64,000 nucleotides of DNA from Lentzea aerocolonigenes (GCF_000974445.1 NZ_BBOJ01000025.1:1-64000); one strand, 5' to 3'. Shown: positions 55,434-63,404, numbered from the stretch's first letter. The notes: generated by a model from the letters alone, not told the origin. Numbers and translations: made by a program.

Positions 55434-56834
55434 TCAGTGCGCGAACACCGGGCCGTCGGTCGCGGGTGGCCGTCCGGCGGGAACGAGCAGGGTCGCACCG
55501 ACCGCGACCACCGCTGCCACGACTGCGGTCGCGGTGAACGCGGCACCGAACCCGGTCACGCCTCCGCCCTGCAGGCTCTGCGCGGCGATCGTGGACACGA
55601 AGGCGATGCCGAGTGTGGCACCGAGCTCGTGGCCGGTGTTGACCAGTCCGGACGTGGTGCCCGCGTCGTGCGGGCCGACGTGTGCCATCGCGGTGGTGGT
55701 GGCCGTGACGAACGCCGCGCCGAGCCCCAGTCCTGAGATCAGGAAGCCGGGAAGCACTGCCAGCACTGCGTTTCCGGACGCGGGTACCTGCGCGAGCAGC
55801 AGCGCCCCGACGGCAGCGAGGCCGAACCCGGCCGCGACGGCGGGGCGTCCGCCGAAGCGGCTCACCACGCGCACGCCCAGGTGCGTGCCGAGGCCGATCA
55901 CGAGCGCCACCGGCAGGAAGATGAGCCCGGTCTGCAGCGCGTCGAGTCCCAGAACGTGTTGCAGGTACTGGGAGTTGAGGAAGAAGTTGCCCAGCAACAG
56001 CGCTGACGCCGCCAGCATCACCAGGTTGCCCGCGACCACCGGCCGCCTGCCCAGCAGGGACAACGGCACCAGCGGGCGGGCGGCCCGGCGCTCGACGAGG
56101 ACGAACAGCGCCAGCAACGCCACTCCTCCGGCCAGGAACCACGGCGTGCTGCCGCCGCTCCAGCCCGTGTCACCGGCGCGCACCAACCCGTAGATCAGCG
56201 CTCCCACGCCGAGAACCACGGTCAGCGCACCCGGCACGTCCACACCGGACATCGACTGTCCACTTTGCCCGGCCGGAACCAGGCGCGGCAGCAGGACGGC
56301 GACGAGCACGCCGACCGGGACGTTGATGAAGAACACCCACTCCCAGCCGGGACCGGCGGTGAACACACCACCCAGCAGCACACCCACCGCCGCACCGGCT
56401 CCGGCGATCGCCGCCCACACGCCGAGCGCACGGTTCCGCTCGGGCCCGTGGAAGGTGGTGGTGAGGATCGACATCGCCGCCGGAGACAGCAACGCGGCAC
56501 CGACGCCTTGTGCCGCCCGCGAGACCACCAGCGCAGTCGCACTGCCGGCCAGTCCGGACGCCAGCGAAGCGATCGTGAAGACCACCAACCCGGCCAGGAA
56601 CACCCGGCGTCTGCCCACGGTGTCGGCCAGCCTGCCGCCGAGGAGCATCAGGCCGCCGAAGCACAGCGTGTACGCGGTCACCACCCAGGTCAGCGCCGCG
56701 CGGTCGAGGCTCAGATCGATCGCCATCTGCGGGAGCGCGACGTTCACGACCGTCACGTCCAGGATCACCATGAACTGCGCCAGGCTCAGCAGCACCAGCA
56801 CCCACCAGTTCGTTCGCACGGCCACACCGGTCAT
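55434..56834 (-). CDS. DHA2-family (14-helix) MFS drug exporter
   Basis: 466 residues from ATG 56834 with GAGGAG five bases upstream; GTG 56840 would overlap that site. MFS antiporter motif A is LLGGRLADTVGRRRVFLAG and motif C region PAGPGWEWVFFINVPVG; LDVTVVNVALPQM (helix 1) is the DHA2 signature with the conserved Asp. Proton-coupled efflux of lipophilic drugs or dyes is expected. Two TetR-type operators lie directly upstream. Confidence 0.92.
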   Translation of the reverse strand: MTGVAVRTNWWVLVLLSLAQFMVILDVTVVNVALPQMAIDLSLDRAALTWVVTAYTLCFGGLMLLGGRLADTVGRRRVFLAGLVVFTIASLASGLAGSATALVVSRAAQGVGAALLSPAAMSILTTTFHGPERNRALGVWAAIAGAGAAVGVLLGGVFTAGPGWEWVFFINVPVGVLVAVLLPRLVPAGQSGQSMSGVDVPGALTVVLGVGALIYGLVRAGDTGWSGGSTPWFLAGGVALLALFVLVERRAARPLVPLSLLGRRPVVAGNLVMLAASALLLGNFFLNSQYLQHVLGLDALQTGLIFLPVALVIGLGTHLGVRVVSRFGGRPAVAAGFGLAAVGALLLAQVPASGNAVLAVLPGFLISGLGLGAAFVTATTTAMAHVGPHDAGTTSGLVNTGHELGATLGIAFVSTIAAQSLQGGGVTGFGAAFTATAVVAAVVAVGATLLVPAGRPPATDGPVFAH

Positions 56835-56845
56835 GCCCACTCCTC

Positions 56846-56869
56846 AAGTTGAACACCACTGTTCGACTT
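56846..56869. promoter_or_regulatory. TetR operator copy 1 (exporter-proximal)
   Basis: AAGTTGAACA-N4-TGTTCGACTT, a 24-bp dyad with one mismatch between arms, 12 bp upstream of the exporter ATG. It matches the second copy 22 bp further up except at one base of the left arm. Confidence 0.7.
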
Positions 56870-56891
56870 AAGGTACGCCCACAGCCGCAAT

Positions 56892-56915
56892 AAGTCGAAC
56901 AGCTATGTTCGACTT
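56892..56915. promoter_or_regulatory. TetR operator copy 2, inside a 19-bp inverted repeat
   Basis: AAGTCGAACA-N4-TGTTCGACTT forms the core of a larger perfect inverted repeat with 19-bp arms (56883-56901 and 56906-56924, spacer GCTA). The outer part includes the last codons and stop of the small upstream gene, so the repeat may serve both as operator and as its terminator. Confidence 0.7.
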
Positions 56916-57120
56916 ATTGCGGCTCGATGCCCGCGACCAGGTTGAACGAGCCGGTCAGCAGGTTGAGACTCACCAGCCAGACGACCTCGGAGATCACGCG
57001 GTCGCTCCAGCTGTGCCCGCGCAGTTCCTCGACGTCGGCGTCGACCAGCCCGGAGTACCTGATGGCACACGTGCGCCACGGCCAGAAGCGGTTGCCAGGC
57101 GGAGGCGGAGCCAGGCTCAC
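56914..57120 (-). CDS. Small protein of unknown function
   Basis: 68 residues from GTG 57120 with GGAG five bases upstream, 19 bp after the DUF4396 stop. Strong G/C wobble bias supports coding. Features: PPPPGNRFWPWRTCAIRYSGL, an acidic middle (DADVEELRGHSWSD) and a C-terminal hydrophobic helix VISEVVWLVSLNLLTGSFNLVAG. Not recognised as a family. The TAA stop lies inside the 19-bp inverted repeat that holds the exporter operator. Confidence 0.55.
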   Translation of the reverse strand: MSLAPPPPGNRFWPWRTCAIRYSGLVDADVEELRGHSWSDRVISEVVWLVSLNLLTGSFNLVAGIEPQ

Positions 57121-57139
57121 GCCGGCTCCAGCGATGACA

Positions 57140-57634
57140 TCAGTGGTGGTCGTGGTGACCTTCGTGCACCTCGTGACCACCGTGGTACTGGTGCACGACC
57201 GCGTGCCCCTTGCCCCGCGAGATCAGCCATCGGTTGACCGGCACGGTCAGCACGAAGGCCACGACCAGCGCGAACGCGAGGCTCGCCCAGAACAGCCAGC
57301 TGCCCAGACCTGCTTCCATCGCGCCGGGCACGACCAGCATGATCCCGTTGTCGACGATCTCCATGACGGCGATGGACAGGGTGTCCGCGGCGAACGCGAC
57401 GCCGATCGCGACCTTGAACGCCACCCCCGCCTTGAGCACGGGCCGCATGGTCAGCGAGTACCCGAAGAAGAAGGCGAGCAGGACGGACAGCGCGACCGTG
57501 GCGAGGTTCGACCAGCCCAGCGCGGTACCGATGATCATGCCGAGCACCTCGCCGATCGCGCAGCCCGTGAGGCAGTGCAGCGTGGCGGAGACGGCTTGCT
57601 TGGTCAGGCTCGCGGGTGCGGCGCCGTGGTTCAT
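57140..57634 (-). CDS. DUF4396-family membrane protein with His-rich tail
   Basis: 164 residues, four membrane helices. N-terminal MNHGAAPASLTKQAVSATLHCLTGCAIGEVLGMIIG carries two Cys flanking the first helix, as in DUF4396 proteins of copper loci; the tail HQYHGGHEVHEGHHDHH is a likely Cu/Zn-binding segment. It sits behind a CsoR-like operator. Function unproven; probably metal transport or sensing at the membrane. Confidence 0.88.
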   Translation of the reverse strand: MNHGAAPASLTKQAVSATLHCLTGCAIGEVLGMIIGTALGWSNLATVALSVLLAFFFGYSLTMRPVLKAGVAFKVAIGVAFAADTLSIAVMEIVDNGIMLVVPGAMEAGLGSWLFWASLAFALVVAFVLTVPVNRWLISRGKGHAVVHQYHGGHEVHEGHHDHH

Positions 57635-57662
57635 GAGTCCTCCCTCAGTTCAGGTCGGACCA

Positions 57663-57677
57663 TACCCCTAGGGGGTA
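57663..57677. promoter_or_regulatory. CsoR-like copper operator upstream of the DUF4396 gene
   Basis: TACCCCTAGGGGGTA is a G/C-tract dyad of the type bound by CsoR/RcnR-family copper sensors (TACCC...GGGTA). It is 29 bp upstream of the DUF4396 ATG. No CsoR gene is in the window, so the sensor would act from elsewhere. Confidence 0.55.
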
Positions 57678-57691
57678 CCCGTATCAAGTGG

Positions 57692-58399
57692 TCACCCGAG
57701 CTGGACTCCTCTGCCCTGCAGCCACGCCAGCGGGTCGAGCTTCCGGCCGGCTTGGTCCCACAGCTCGAAGTGCAGGTGCGAACCGGTCGAGATGCCGCGG
57801 TTGCCCATCTCGGCGATGACCTGACCGGCGCTCACCCTTTGTCCTTCACGGACGGAATAGCTGTTGATGTGACCGTAGATCGCGGTGGTCCCGTCCGTGT
57901 GCCGCACCCGGATCCAGAGACCGAACCCGCTCGCGGGACCGGCTTCCAGCACGACACCGTCCATGGTGGACCGGATCGGCGTGCCGATCCGGTTCGCGAT
58001 GTCGAGGCCGTAGTGCGTCGTTCCCCAGCGCGGGCCGTAGTTCGACGTGATCGTGCCCGTGGTCGGCGCGAACACCTTGATCTTCCGCGCCTGCTCGGCC
58101 TCGTAGGCCGCCTTGCGCCGGGCCTCCGCCTCGGCCTCCCGCTGCTCGGTCATGCGCATGCTCTTCTTGAGCTGGCCGACCTCGTCGTGCGTCGGCGCAC
58201 GGGTCAGCAACAGGGTCGGAGCGACGTCGTCCCCGCCGAGGCCGGACAGGTTCGCAGCCAGTCCCACACCGGCGTTCACCTGCGGAGCCGGCTCGGGCAC
58301 GTCGAGTTGCAAGGCCGAGACCGCGGCACCTGCGGCGACCCCGGCGATGACCAGGTGGGCAGACAGCCGTGGACGGGCTGCTGCGGCGTGTTTCGCCAC
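57692..58399 (-). CDS. M23 (LytM) family peptidoglycan endopeptidase
   Basis: 235 residues from GTG 58399, 3 bp after the NlpC/P60 gene. N-terminal signal or anchor helix about 10-30, coiled-coil segment about 70-110 (EAEARRKAAYEAEQARK), then the LytM domain about 115-230: HYGLDIANRIGTPI (zinc His and Asp), GHINSYSVREGQ, and GSHLHFELW (HxH). All metal ligands present, so an active metallo-endopeptidase acting on cross-links is likely. Co-transcribed with the P60 hydrolase. Confidence 0.92.
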   Translation of the reverse strand: MAKHAAAARPRLSAHLVIAGVAAGAAVSALQLDVPEPAPQVNAGVGLAANLSGLGGDDVAPTLLLTRAPTHDEVGQLKKSMRMTEQREAEAEARRKAAYEAEQARKIKVFAPTTGTITSNYGPRWGTTHYGLDIANRIGTPIRSTMDGVVLEAGPASGFGLWIRVRHTDGTTAIYGHINSYSVREGQRVSAGQVIAEMGNRGISTGSHLHFELWDQAGRKLDPLAWLQGRGVQLG

Positions 58400-58402
58400 T
58401 GG

Positions 58403-59395
58403 TCAGCCGACGATTCGGCGTGCGCCGATGTAGTGGCCGTCGCCGCGGAGGGCGCGCACGTCCACGAGCTGGCCTTCGGTCGGAGCGTCCACCATCTTTC
58501 CTTCGCCGACGTACATCGCCACGTGGTGGATCGCCGCGGGATTGCCGGTTCCGTCGTCGTAGAACACCAGGTCACCGGGCAGGAGTTCGTTCTGCGCGAC
58601 GGGTTTGCCCACTCGGTACTGATCCACCGCCACACGCGGGATCGTGATCCCGGCCGCCGCGTACGCCCACTTCGTCAAACCCGAGCAGTCGAACGCGTTC
58701 GGACCGTTTCCGCCCCACAGGTACTGGGAGCCCCGCTTGGACAACGCGGCCTGCAGCGCCGTGTTCGCGGCACCGGGCGGCCCGAGGTAGGTGCCGGTGT
58801 CCTTGACCTGACCCATGCCCAGCGACGACTTCTGCGCGGAGGTGAGGTTTCTCACCGCCTTGCGCAACTCGCCGATGCGACCGTCGAGGTCGGACTTGCG
58901 CTGCTTGAGCTCGTCCGCGTGCTTGGCGGCCTCCTTCGCCGACTGCTCGGCACGCTGCTGCTGCTCATCCGCCTTCGCGACCGCCGCGGACAGCGAGTCG
59001 AGCGCTTCGGCGTTGTCGGCGGCCAGGAGCCGGAGTGCGGACATCCGGTTGAGGAAGTCCTGCTGGGAGTCGCTGACGAGCAGCGCGGACAACTGGTTGA
59101 ACCGCGCTCCCTGGAACGTCGACTCCGTCAGCACGTCGACCCGGCCACGCAGTTGCTCCGCAGCCTGCCGCGCCGCGTTCAGGTCCGCGGTCGCCCGCGT
59201 GAGCTCCACCTGCTTCGCGTCCAGGTTCTCCTGCGCCTTGAGGACCTCGTCGTTGAGCTTCTCCGCCTGCCCGCTCAGCTCCTCGTACTGCTTGACCGGA
59301 TCGGCCGCCGGCTGCGCTCCCGCCGGAACGGCTCCCGCGAGCACCAGAGCCGCGGCAGCAGCCACCGAACCTCGAAACCTGCTTCGTTGCAACAT
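58403..59395 (-). CDS. NlpC/P60 peptidoglycan hydrolase (RipA-like)
   Basis: 330 residues from ATG 59395 (GTG 59398 is adjacent in frame; no clear ribosome-binding site, possibly a short leader). Signal peptide about 1-28; long coiled coil about 32-200 (QYEELSGQAEKLNDEVLKAQENLDAKQ and KADEQQQRAEQSAKEAAKHADELKQRK); NlpC/P60 domain about 220-330 with catalytic Cys in NAFDCSGLTKWAY, His in AIHHVAMYVGEG and a third His in GDGHYIGARR. It cleaves peptide stems in the wall, as RipA does. A BlaI-type box lies 39 bp upstream, linking it to the BlaI-M56 pairs. Confidence 0.92.
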   Translation of the reverse strand: MLQRSRFRGSVAAAAALVLAGAVPAGAQPAADPVKQYEELSGQAEKLNDEVLKAQENLDAKQVELTRATADLNAARQAAEQLRGRVDVLTESTFQGARFNQLSALLVSDSQQDFLNRMSALRLLAADNAEALDSLSAAVAKADEQQQRAEQSAKEAAKHADELKQRKSDLDGRIGELRKAVRNLTSAQKSSLGMGQVKDTGTYLGPPGAANTALQAALSKRGSQYLWGGNGPNAFDCSGLTKWAYAAAGITIPRVAVDQYRVGKPVAQNELLPGDLVFYDDGTGNPAAIHHVAMYVGEGKMVDAPTEGQLVDVRALRGDGHYIGARRIVG

Positions 59396-59433
59396 CACGT
59401 CGGCGCAAGCTACGGGAACATCACCGCCACTGT

Positions 59434-59452
59434 CTACTATTCGACTTAGTAG
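59434..59452. promoter_or_regulatory. BlaI-type operator upstream of the NlpC/P60 gene
   Basis: Perfect dyad CTACTA-N7-TAGTAG, matching the BlaI/MecI family pattern (TACTA...TAGTA). It is in the region shared with the divergent DUF6153 gene, 39 bp upstream of the P60 start. Confidence 0.7.
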
Positions 59453-59507
59453 TTCACCGGGATTGAACCGATCCGGGTGCCAGACCCGTAGAACGTGTCG
59501 ATGAGAT

Positions 59508-59526
59508 CTACTAGGTACGGTAGTTG
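59508..59526. promoter_or_regulatory. BlaI-type operator directly before the DUF6153 gene
   Basis: CTACTA-N7-TAGTTG has the same geometry with one mismatch and ends one base before the ATG at 59528. A repressor bound here would cover the initiation region. Confidence 0.65.
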
Positions 59527-59527
59527 C

Positions 59528-59905
59528 ATGGTCGCCGGCACACGTCACACAGCCACTCGGTGGCTGCTGCTGTGCGTGCTGTTCCTCGGCGTGGTCGGGA
59601 TGCATCACGTCGCCACCAGCGGCGACATGAGCTCCGGCCACGACATGGCGCCCGTGACCGCACACCACCAGCACTCACCCGAGGAGCCCGCACCCTCCTC
59701 CCCCGGCCACGACATGCTGCATTTGTGCGTCGCGGTGCTCTGCGCGGTCACGTCCCTGCTTCTTCTCGCCTGGTTGCTGGTGCGCTCGACACCCCGCGAA
59801 ACCGCTCGAACTCCCGGTTCCTCGGCGTGGCCGCGCGCACCCGGTCGCCCACCACCCGTCGGTGGCCGCGACCTGCTCAGCTCGGTCTGCGTGTTGAGGT
59901 TGTGA
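59528..59905 (+). CDS. DUF6153-family membrane protein
   Basis: 125 residues from ATG 59528. A first helix WLLLCVLFLGVVGMHHVATS ends in a Met-His-His; a His/Met-rich loop follows (GDMSSGHDMAPVTAHHQHS, PGHDMLHLC), then a second helix VAVLCAVTSLLLLAWLLV and a Pro/Arg-rich tail. The His and Met clusters suggest copper binding outside the membrane; DUF6153 proteins are typically found beside DUF305 genes, as here. Controlled by the BlaI-type box touching its start. Confidence 0.85.
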   Translation: MVAGTRHTATRWLLLCVLFLGVVGMHHVATSGDMSSGHDMAPVTAHHQHSPEEPAPSSPGHDMLHLCVAVLCAVTSLLLLAWLLVRSTPRETARTPGSSAWPRAPGRPPPVGGRDLLSSVCVLRL

Positions 59906-59961
59906 TCTGCCCGGCTCCCACGCGATCACAGTCCACAAAGCACAGATGAGGAACACCGAGA

Positions 59962-60567
59962 ATGAAGAAGTCCTTGATCGGGATCGCCGCCGCCGGGGCC
60001 GCCGTTGTCGCGCTCGTCGCAGGGTGCGGCGGGAACGACACGGCCGGCATGAACCACAGCTCGTCGACCGCTCCCGCGGCCACCGGCAGTGGTCAGGCCG
60101 CGGGCAACAACGCCGACGACGTGACGTTCGCACAGGGCATGGTGCCGCACCACCAGCAGGCGCTCGACATGGCGAAGCTCGTGCCGTCGCGCAGCACCAA
60201 CGCGAAGGTGCTCGACCTCGCCAAGCGGATCGAGGGCGCACAGGATCCCGAGATCCAGAAGATGAACGCGTGGCTCAAGGGGTGGGGCGCGGCCACCTCG
60301 ATGCCGGGCATGGACCACGGCTCGATGCCCGGCATGTCCGGGATGATGAGCGCCGAGGACATGAAGATGCTCGAGCAGTCCAAGGGCGGCGCGTTCGACA
60401 AGATGTGGCTCGACATGATGATCAAGCACCACGAGGGTGCGGTCGCGATGGCGAAGACGGAGTTGCAGAAGGGCAGCAACGCCGACGCCAAGAAGCTGGC
60501 CCAGGACATCATCGACGCCCAGCAGAAGGAGATCACCGAGATGCAGGGCCTGCTGAAGGCGGTCTGA
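59962..60567 (+). CDS. DUF305-family lipoprotein (copper-associated ferritin-like)
   Basis: 201 residues. Lipoprotein signal with lipobox LVAGC (Cys22), Ser/Ala/Gly linker, then a four-helix DUF305 domain: FAQGMVPHHQQALDMAKLV in the first half and WLDMMIKHHEGAVAMAKTEL in the second, joined by a Met/His-rich stretch SMPGMDHGSMPGMSGMM. The paired M-x-x-HH motifs are the family's presumed copper ligands. Anchored outside the membrane; probable copper storage or buffering. 56 bp after the DUF6153 gene, likely the same transcript. Confidence 0.92.
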   Translation: MKKSLIGIAAAGAAVVALVAGCGGNDTAGMNHSSSTAPAATGSGQAAGNNADDVTFAQGMVPHHQQALDMAKLVPSRSTNAKVLDLAKRIEGAQDPEIQKMNAWLKGWGAATSMPGMDHGSMPGMSGMMSAEDMKMLEQSKGGAFDKMWLDMMIKHHEGAVAMAKTELQKGSNADAKKLAQDIIDAQQKEITEMQGLLKAV

Positions 60568-60735
60568 CGCGGTGAGCGGCGGGCGGCGGACGTGGAGGGA
60601 ACCACGTCCGCCGCCCAGCCGGCATACGCCGCGAGGCAGGACATGGGTGCGCACGCCCCGATGACCTGCTACGTGCCTTCGTATGATCTGCCCAGACGGC
60701 CATCGCGTACCCTTGGCCTGCGGAAAGGGTGGGCC

Positions 60736-61098
60736 ATGCGCGGACTGGGTGAACTGGAAGCAGCGGTGATGGACGTGCTGTGGCACGCCGGTGAGCCGCT
60801 GCGGGTGCGTCAGGTGCTCGAACGCCTCGACACCGGCAAGGACCTCGCCTACACGACCGTGATGACGGTGATGGACAACCTGCACCGCAAGGAATGGCTC
60901 ACCCGTGAGCGAGACGGCAAGGCCTACCTGTACGCCGCGACCGTGACCCGCGCCGAGGCCGCGGCGAACGCGGTGCGCGAGATCCTCAGCGCCTCCGGTG
61001 ACCCGCAGGCGGCCCTGCTGCACTTCGCTCAGACGGCCTCCGACGAGGAGTCCGACGTGCTGCGCAAAGCGTTGCGGAGGAAGGCCTCGAAGAATTGA
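60736..61098 (+). CDS. blaI: BlaI/MecI-family repressor (copy 1)
   Basis: 120 residues from ATG 60736 (AAAGGGTGGG upstream). Winged helix about 1-75 with GELEAAVMDVLWHAGEPLRVRQVLERL and DLAYTTVMTVMDNLHRKEWLTRERDGKAYLY, then a helical dimerisation tail. Represses until its partner membrane peptidase signals its cleavage. Stop overlaps the M56 gene start (TTGA). The upstream sequence CTACGT...TATGAT at 60669-60687 is a poor BlaI box, so self-repression is less clear than for copy 2. Confidence 0.92.
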   Translation: MRGLGELEAAVMDVLWHAGEPLRVRQVLERLDTGKDLAYTTVMTVMDNLHRKEWLTRERDGKAYLYAATVTRAEAAANAVREILSASGDPQAALLHFAQTASDEESDVLRKALRRKASKN

Positions 61099-62027
61099 TC
61101 GTCGCCCTCGCACTCCTCCTCGGATCCGCTCTGGTCGGCTGGCTGGCGCCACGTCAGCTCGTTCGGCTCGCGGACCCGGTGGTGGCGCTGGTCGCGTGGC
61201 TCGTTTCCGTCGTCGCCGTGATCGCCACGGTCGCCGGCGCGATGTTCCTGCTGTTCCTGCCCGACCACGGGCTCGGGGCCCTGACGGTGTTCCACCACTG
61301 CTGGGACTCGCTGCAGCACGGCAGCGGCCCCACCGTCGAGGCGGTCAGCGGCTTGACGGGTGCGGCTCTGCTGACAGCCCTGCTCGCCCGTGTCGCCGTC
61401 GTGGGCCGCCGCACCGCACGCAGGCGGGCGCACGAGGGCCGGCAGCACCTGGACGTCCTGCGGATCGCGGCCCGCCGGGATCCGGGCCCGCACCCGACGC
61501 TCTGGCTGGAGCACGACCGCCCACTGGCGTTCAGCCTCGCCGGAAAACCCGGCGTCGTCGTCGCCACGGACGGACTGCACCGCCACCTGACCCCGGCGCA
61601 GGTCCAGGCCGTGCTGACCCACGAACGGGCGCATCTGGAGGGACGCCACCACCTCCTGGTGACCATCGGCGACGTCGTGGCCGCCACCCTGCCGTTCCTG
61701 CCGCTGTTCAAACGGGCGGCGATCGCGGTCCGCGAGTTCGTCGAGATGGCGGCCGACACCGCGGCTGTCCGCGCTCACGGTGCGGAGAACGTGCGCGTCG
61801 CGTTGCTGCGAGTCGCCGGGCACGGTGCACCTGGCGCGGCACTGGCGATGAGCAGGGACGCGGTGGAGACGAGGCTGGCGCGGCTGCAGCAGCGACGACA
61901 CGCCCCGAGCGCGGTGCGGAGGCTGCTCTCGTGCGGTCTCGCCGGTGCCGCGGCCATGGCGTTGCCCGCCATCGCGGCCGTCGGCGCGTTGACGGCCCTG
62001 ATGCTGCTGGTCTGCCCGTACGGCTAG
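61095..62027 (+). CDS. M56-family (BlaR1-like) membrane metallopeptidase, copy 1
   Basis: 310 residues from TTG 61095, overlapping the blaI stop. Two or three N-terminal helices, then the M56 gluzincin region with HERAH in VLTHERAHLEGRHH (about residues 176-180) and the third ligand Glu in EFVEMAADTAAV, and a C-terminal helix. It lacks the extracellular penicillin-binding sensor of BlaR1, so the signal is unknown. It would cleave the paired BlaI. Confidence 0.9.
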   Translation: MIVALALLLGSALVGWLAPRQLVRLADPVVALVAWLVSVVAVIATVAGAMFLLFLPDHGLGALTVFHHCWDSLQHGSGPTVEAVSGLTGAALLTALLARVAVVGRRTARRRAHEGRQHLDVLRIAARRDPGPHPTLWLEHDRPLAFSLAGKPGVVVATDGLHRHLTPAQVQAVLTHERAHLEGRHHLLVTIGDVVAATLPFLPLFKRAAIAVREFVEMAADTAAVRAHGAENVRVALLRVAGHGAPGAALAMSRDAVETRLARLQQRRHAPSAVRRLLSCGLAGAAAMALPAIAAVGALTALMLLVCPYG

Positions 62028-62044
62028 AGCGGAACAGGCACCAC

Positions 62045-62063
62045 CTACGTAGCCGGTTAGTAG
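62045..62063. promoter_or_regulatory. BlaI-type operator upstream of the second blaI
   Basis: CTACGT-N7-TAGTAG, same spacing as the two boxes near 59.4-59.5 kb with two mismatches in the left arm. It ends 32 bp before the ATG at 62096, as expected for autoregulation. Confidence 0.6.
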
Positions 62064-62095
62064 ATAATGCTGCTGGACGGCGACGGAGGCGTGCG

Positions 62096-62458
62096 ATGCA
62101 AGGACTCGGCGAGCTGGAAACAGCCGTGATGGAAGTGCTGTGGCGTGATCCCGGCCCGCAGCGGGTTCGCGACGTGCTGGACGCGCTCAACACCGAACGC
62201 GACCTCGCCTACACCACGGTGATGACGGTCCTGGACAACCTGCACCGCAAGGGCTGGGTCTCCCGGGAACGAGACGGCAGGGCGTACCGCTACGTCGCCA
62301 CGAGAAACCGGGAGGACGCGGTGGCCAACGCGTTGCGCGCACTGCTGGACTCCGCGAAGGATCCGGAGTCGGTGTTGCTGAGGTTCGCGCGGTCGGTCTC
62401 ACCGCGCGAGTCCGAGGTCCTGCGCCGCGCCCTCGACGACACGGCGGCGGACCAGTGA
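62096..62458 (+). CDS. blaI: BlaI/MecI-family repressor (copy 2)
   Basis: 120 residues from ATG 62096. Closely related to copy 1 along its length (GLGELETAVMEVLWRDPGPQRVRDVLDALN, DLAYTTVMTVLDNLHRKGWVSRERDGRAYRY), so the pair arose by duplication. Its stop overlaps the GTG of the second M56 gene. A BlaI-type box stands 32 bp upstream, which makes autoregulation likely. Confidence 0.92.
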   Translation: MQGLGELETAVMEVLWRDPGPQRVRDVLDALNTERDLAYTTVMTVLDNLHRKGWVSRERDGRAYRYVATRNREDAVANALRALLDSAKDPESVLLRFARSVSPRESEVLRRALDDTAADQ

Positions 62459-63399
62459 TCCTCGCCGTCGCGCTCCTGGCAGGCGCCGCGATCGTGGGGT
62501 TCACAGCGCCCCGTTTCCTGGAACGCATGACCGCCGGCCAGGTCGCGCCGTCCGTGGTGATCGCGTGGTGGTTCGCGACCGGTCTCAGCGTGCTGCTCAC
62601 CGCGCTCAGTGGCGTCGTGCTGATCCTCGTCCCAGGTCACGGGCCCGCGCGCTGGCTGCTCGACCGGGTGCACGAGTGCTGGTCGGCCATGACCCACGGC
62701 AGCGTTCCCGCGCTCGACGACGTGCTGGGCGCGTTCGGCGCGCTGCTGATCGCCGGCGCGCTGACCAGGTTCGGCCTGGCCGCGTTCCGACGGCGGTCAG
62801 AGGCGATCAAGCTCCACCAGAGGCAACTGGGACTGCTTCGGCTCGCCGCACGGCGGGCATCCGGCGACGAGCCGCTCATGTGGCTCGACCACGGTCAGCC
62901 GCTGGCGTACAGCGTCGCCGGACGGCCGTCGTTCATCGTGGCCACCACCGGTCTCACGGATCACCTGTCCGACGACCAGGTCGCGGCCGTGCTCGCGCAC
63001 GAACGGGCCCATCTCCGCGGCCGTCATCACGCTCTGACCGGCCTCGCCGACGCGGCGGCGTCGGCCATGCCGTTCGTGCCGCTGATGCGCCAGGCCCCGG
63101 CCGCCATCCGCGTGCTGGTCGAGATGGCCGCGGACTCCGCAGCGGCCGCTGCCCACGGCGCGGAGACGGTGCGCTCGGCCCTGGTGCGCGTGGCGACCGG
63201 CGGTTCACCTGCCGGGGCTCTCGGCATGGCGGACAACGGCGTCGAGCTCCGGCTCAGCAGGCTGGCACGTGCGTCACGTCCCAGGCCGTGGTTGAGCGCA
63301 GGCGCCTTGGCGGCCACGGTGGTGGCCGCACCGGCACTGCCCGCGGTGGTGGGCATCGGACTGTTCGCCGTCACCTCGACCTTCTACTGCCCCATGTGA
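62455..63399 (+). CDS. M56-family (BlaR1-like) membrane metallopeptidase, copy 2
   Basis: 314 residues from GTG 62455 (overlap with blaI copy 2). N-terminal helices, HERAH in VLAHERAHLRGRHHALTG, third ligand Glu in VLVEMAADSAAA, and a C-terminal helix ending VTSTFYCPM. Paralogue of the gene at 61095-62027 with the same length and motif spacing. It ends 5 bp from the convergent multicopper oxidase gene. Confidence 0.9.
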   Translation: MILAVALLAGAAIVGFTAPRFLERMTAGQVAPSVVIAWWFATGLSVLLTALSGVVLILVPGHGPARWLLDRVHECWSAMTHGSVPALDDVLGAFGALLIAGALTRFGLAAFRRRSEAIKLHQRQLGLLRLAARRASGDEPLMWLDHGQPLAYSVAGRPSFIVATTGLTDHLSDDQVAAVLAHERAHLRGRHHALTGLADAAASAMPFVPLMRQAPAAIRVLVEMAADSAAAAAHGAETVRSALVRVATGGSPAGALGMADNGVELRLSRLARASRPRPWLSAGALAATVVAAPALPAVVGIGLFAVTSTFYCPM

Positions 63400-63404
63400 A
63401 GCGC

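Noticed and set aside
56846..56924. LexA (SOS) box in the TCGAAC/GTTCGA dyads upstream of the exporter
   Set aside because: The actinobacterial LexA box needs four bases between CGAAC and GTTCG; here there are six, and the next genes are an exporter and its TetR.
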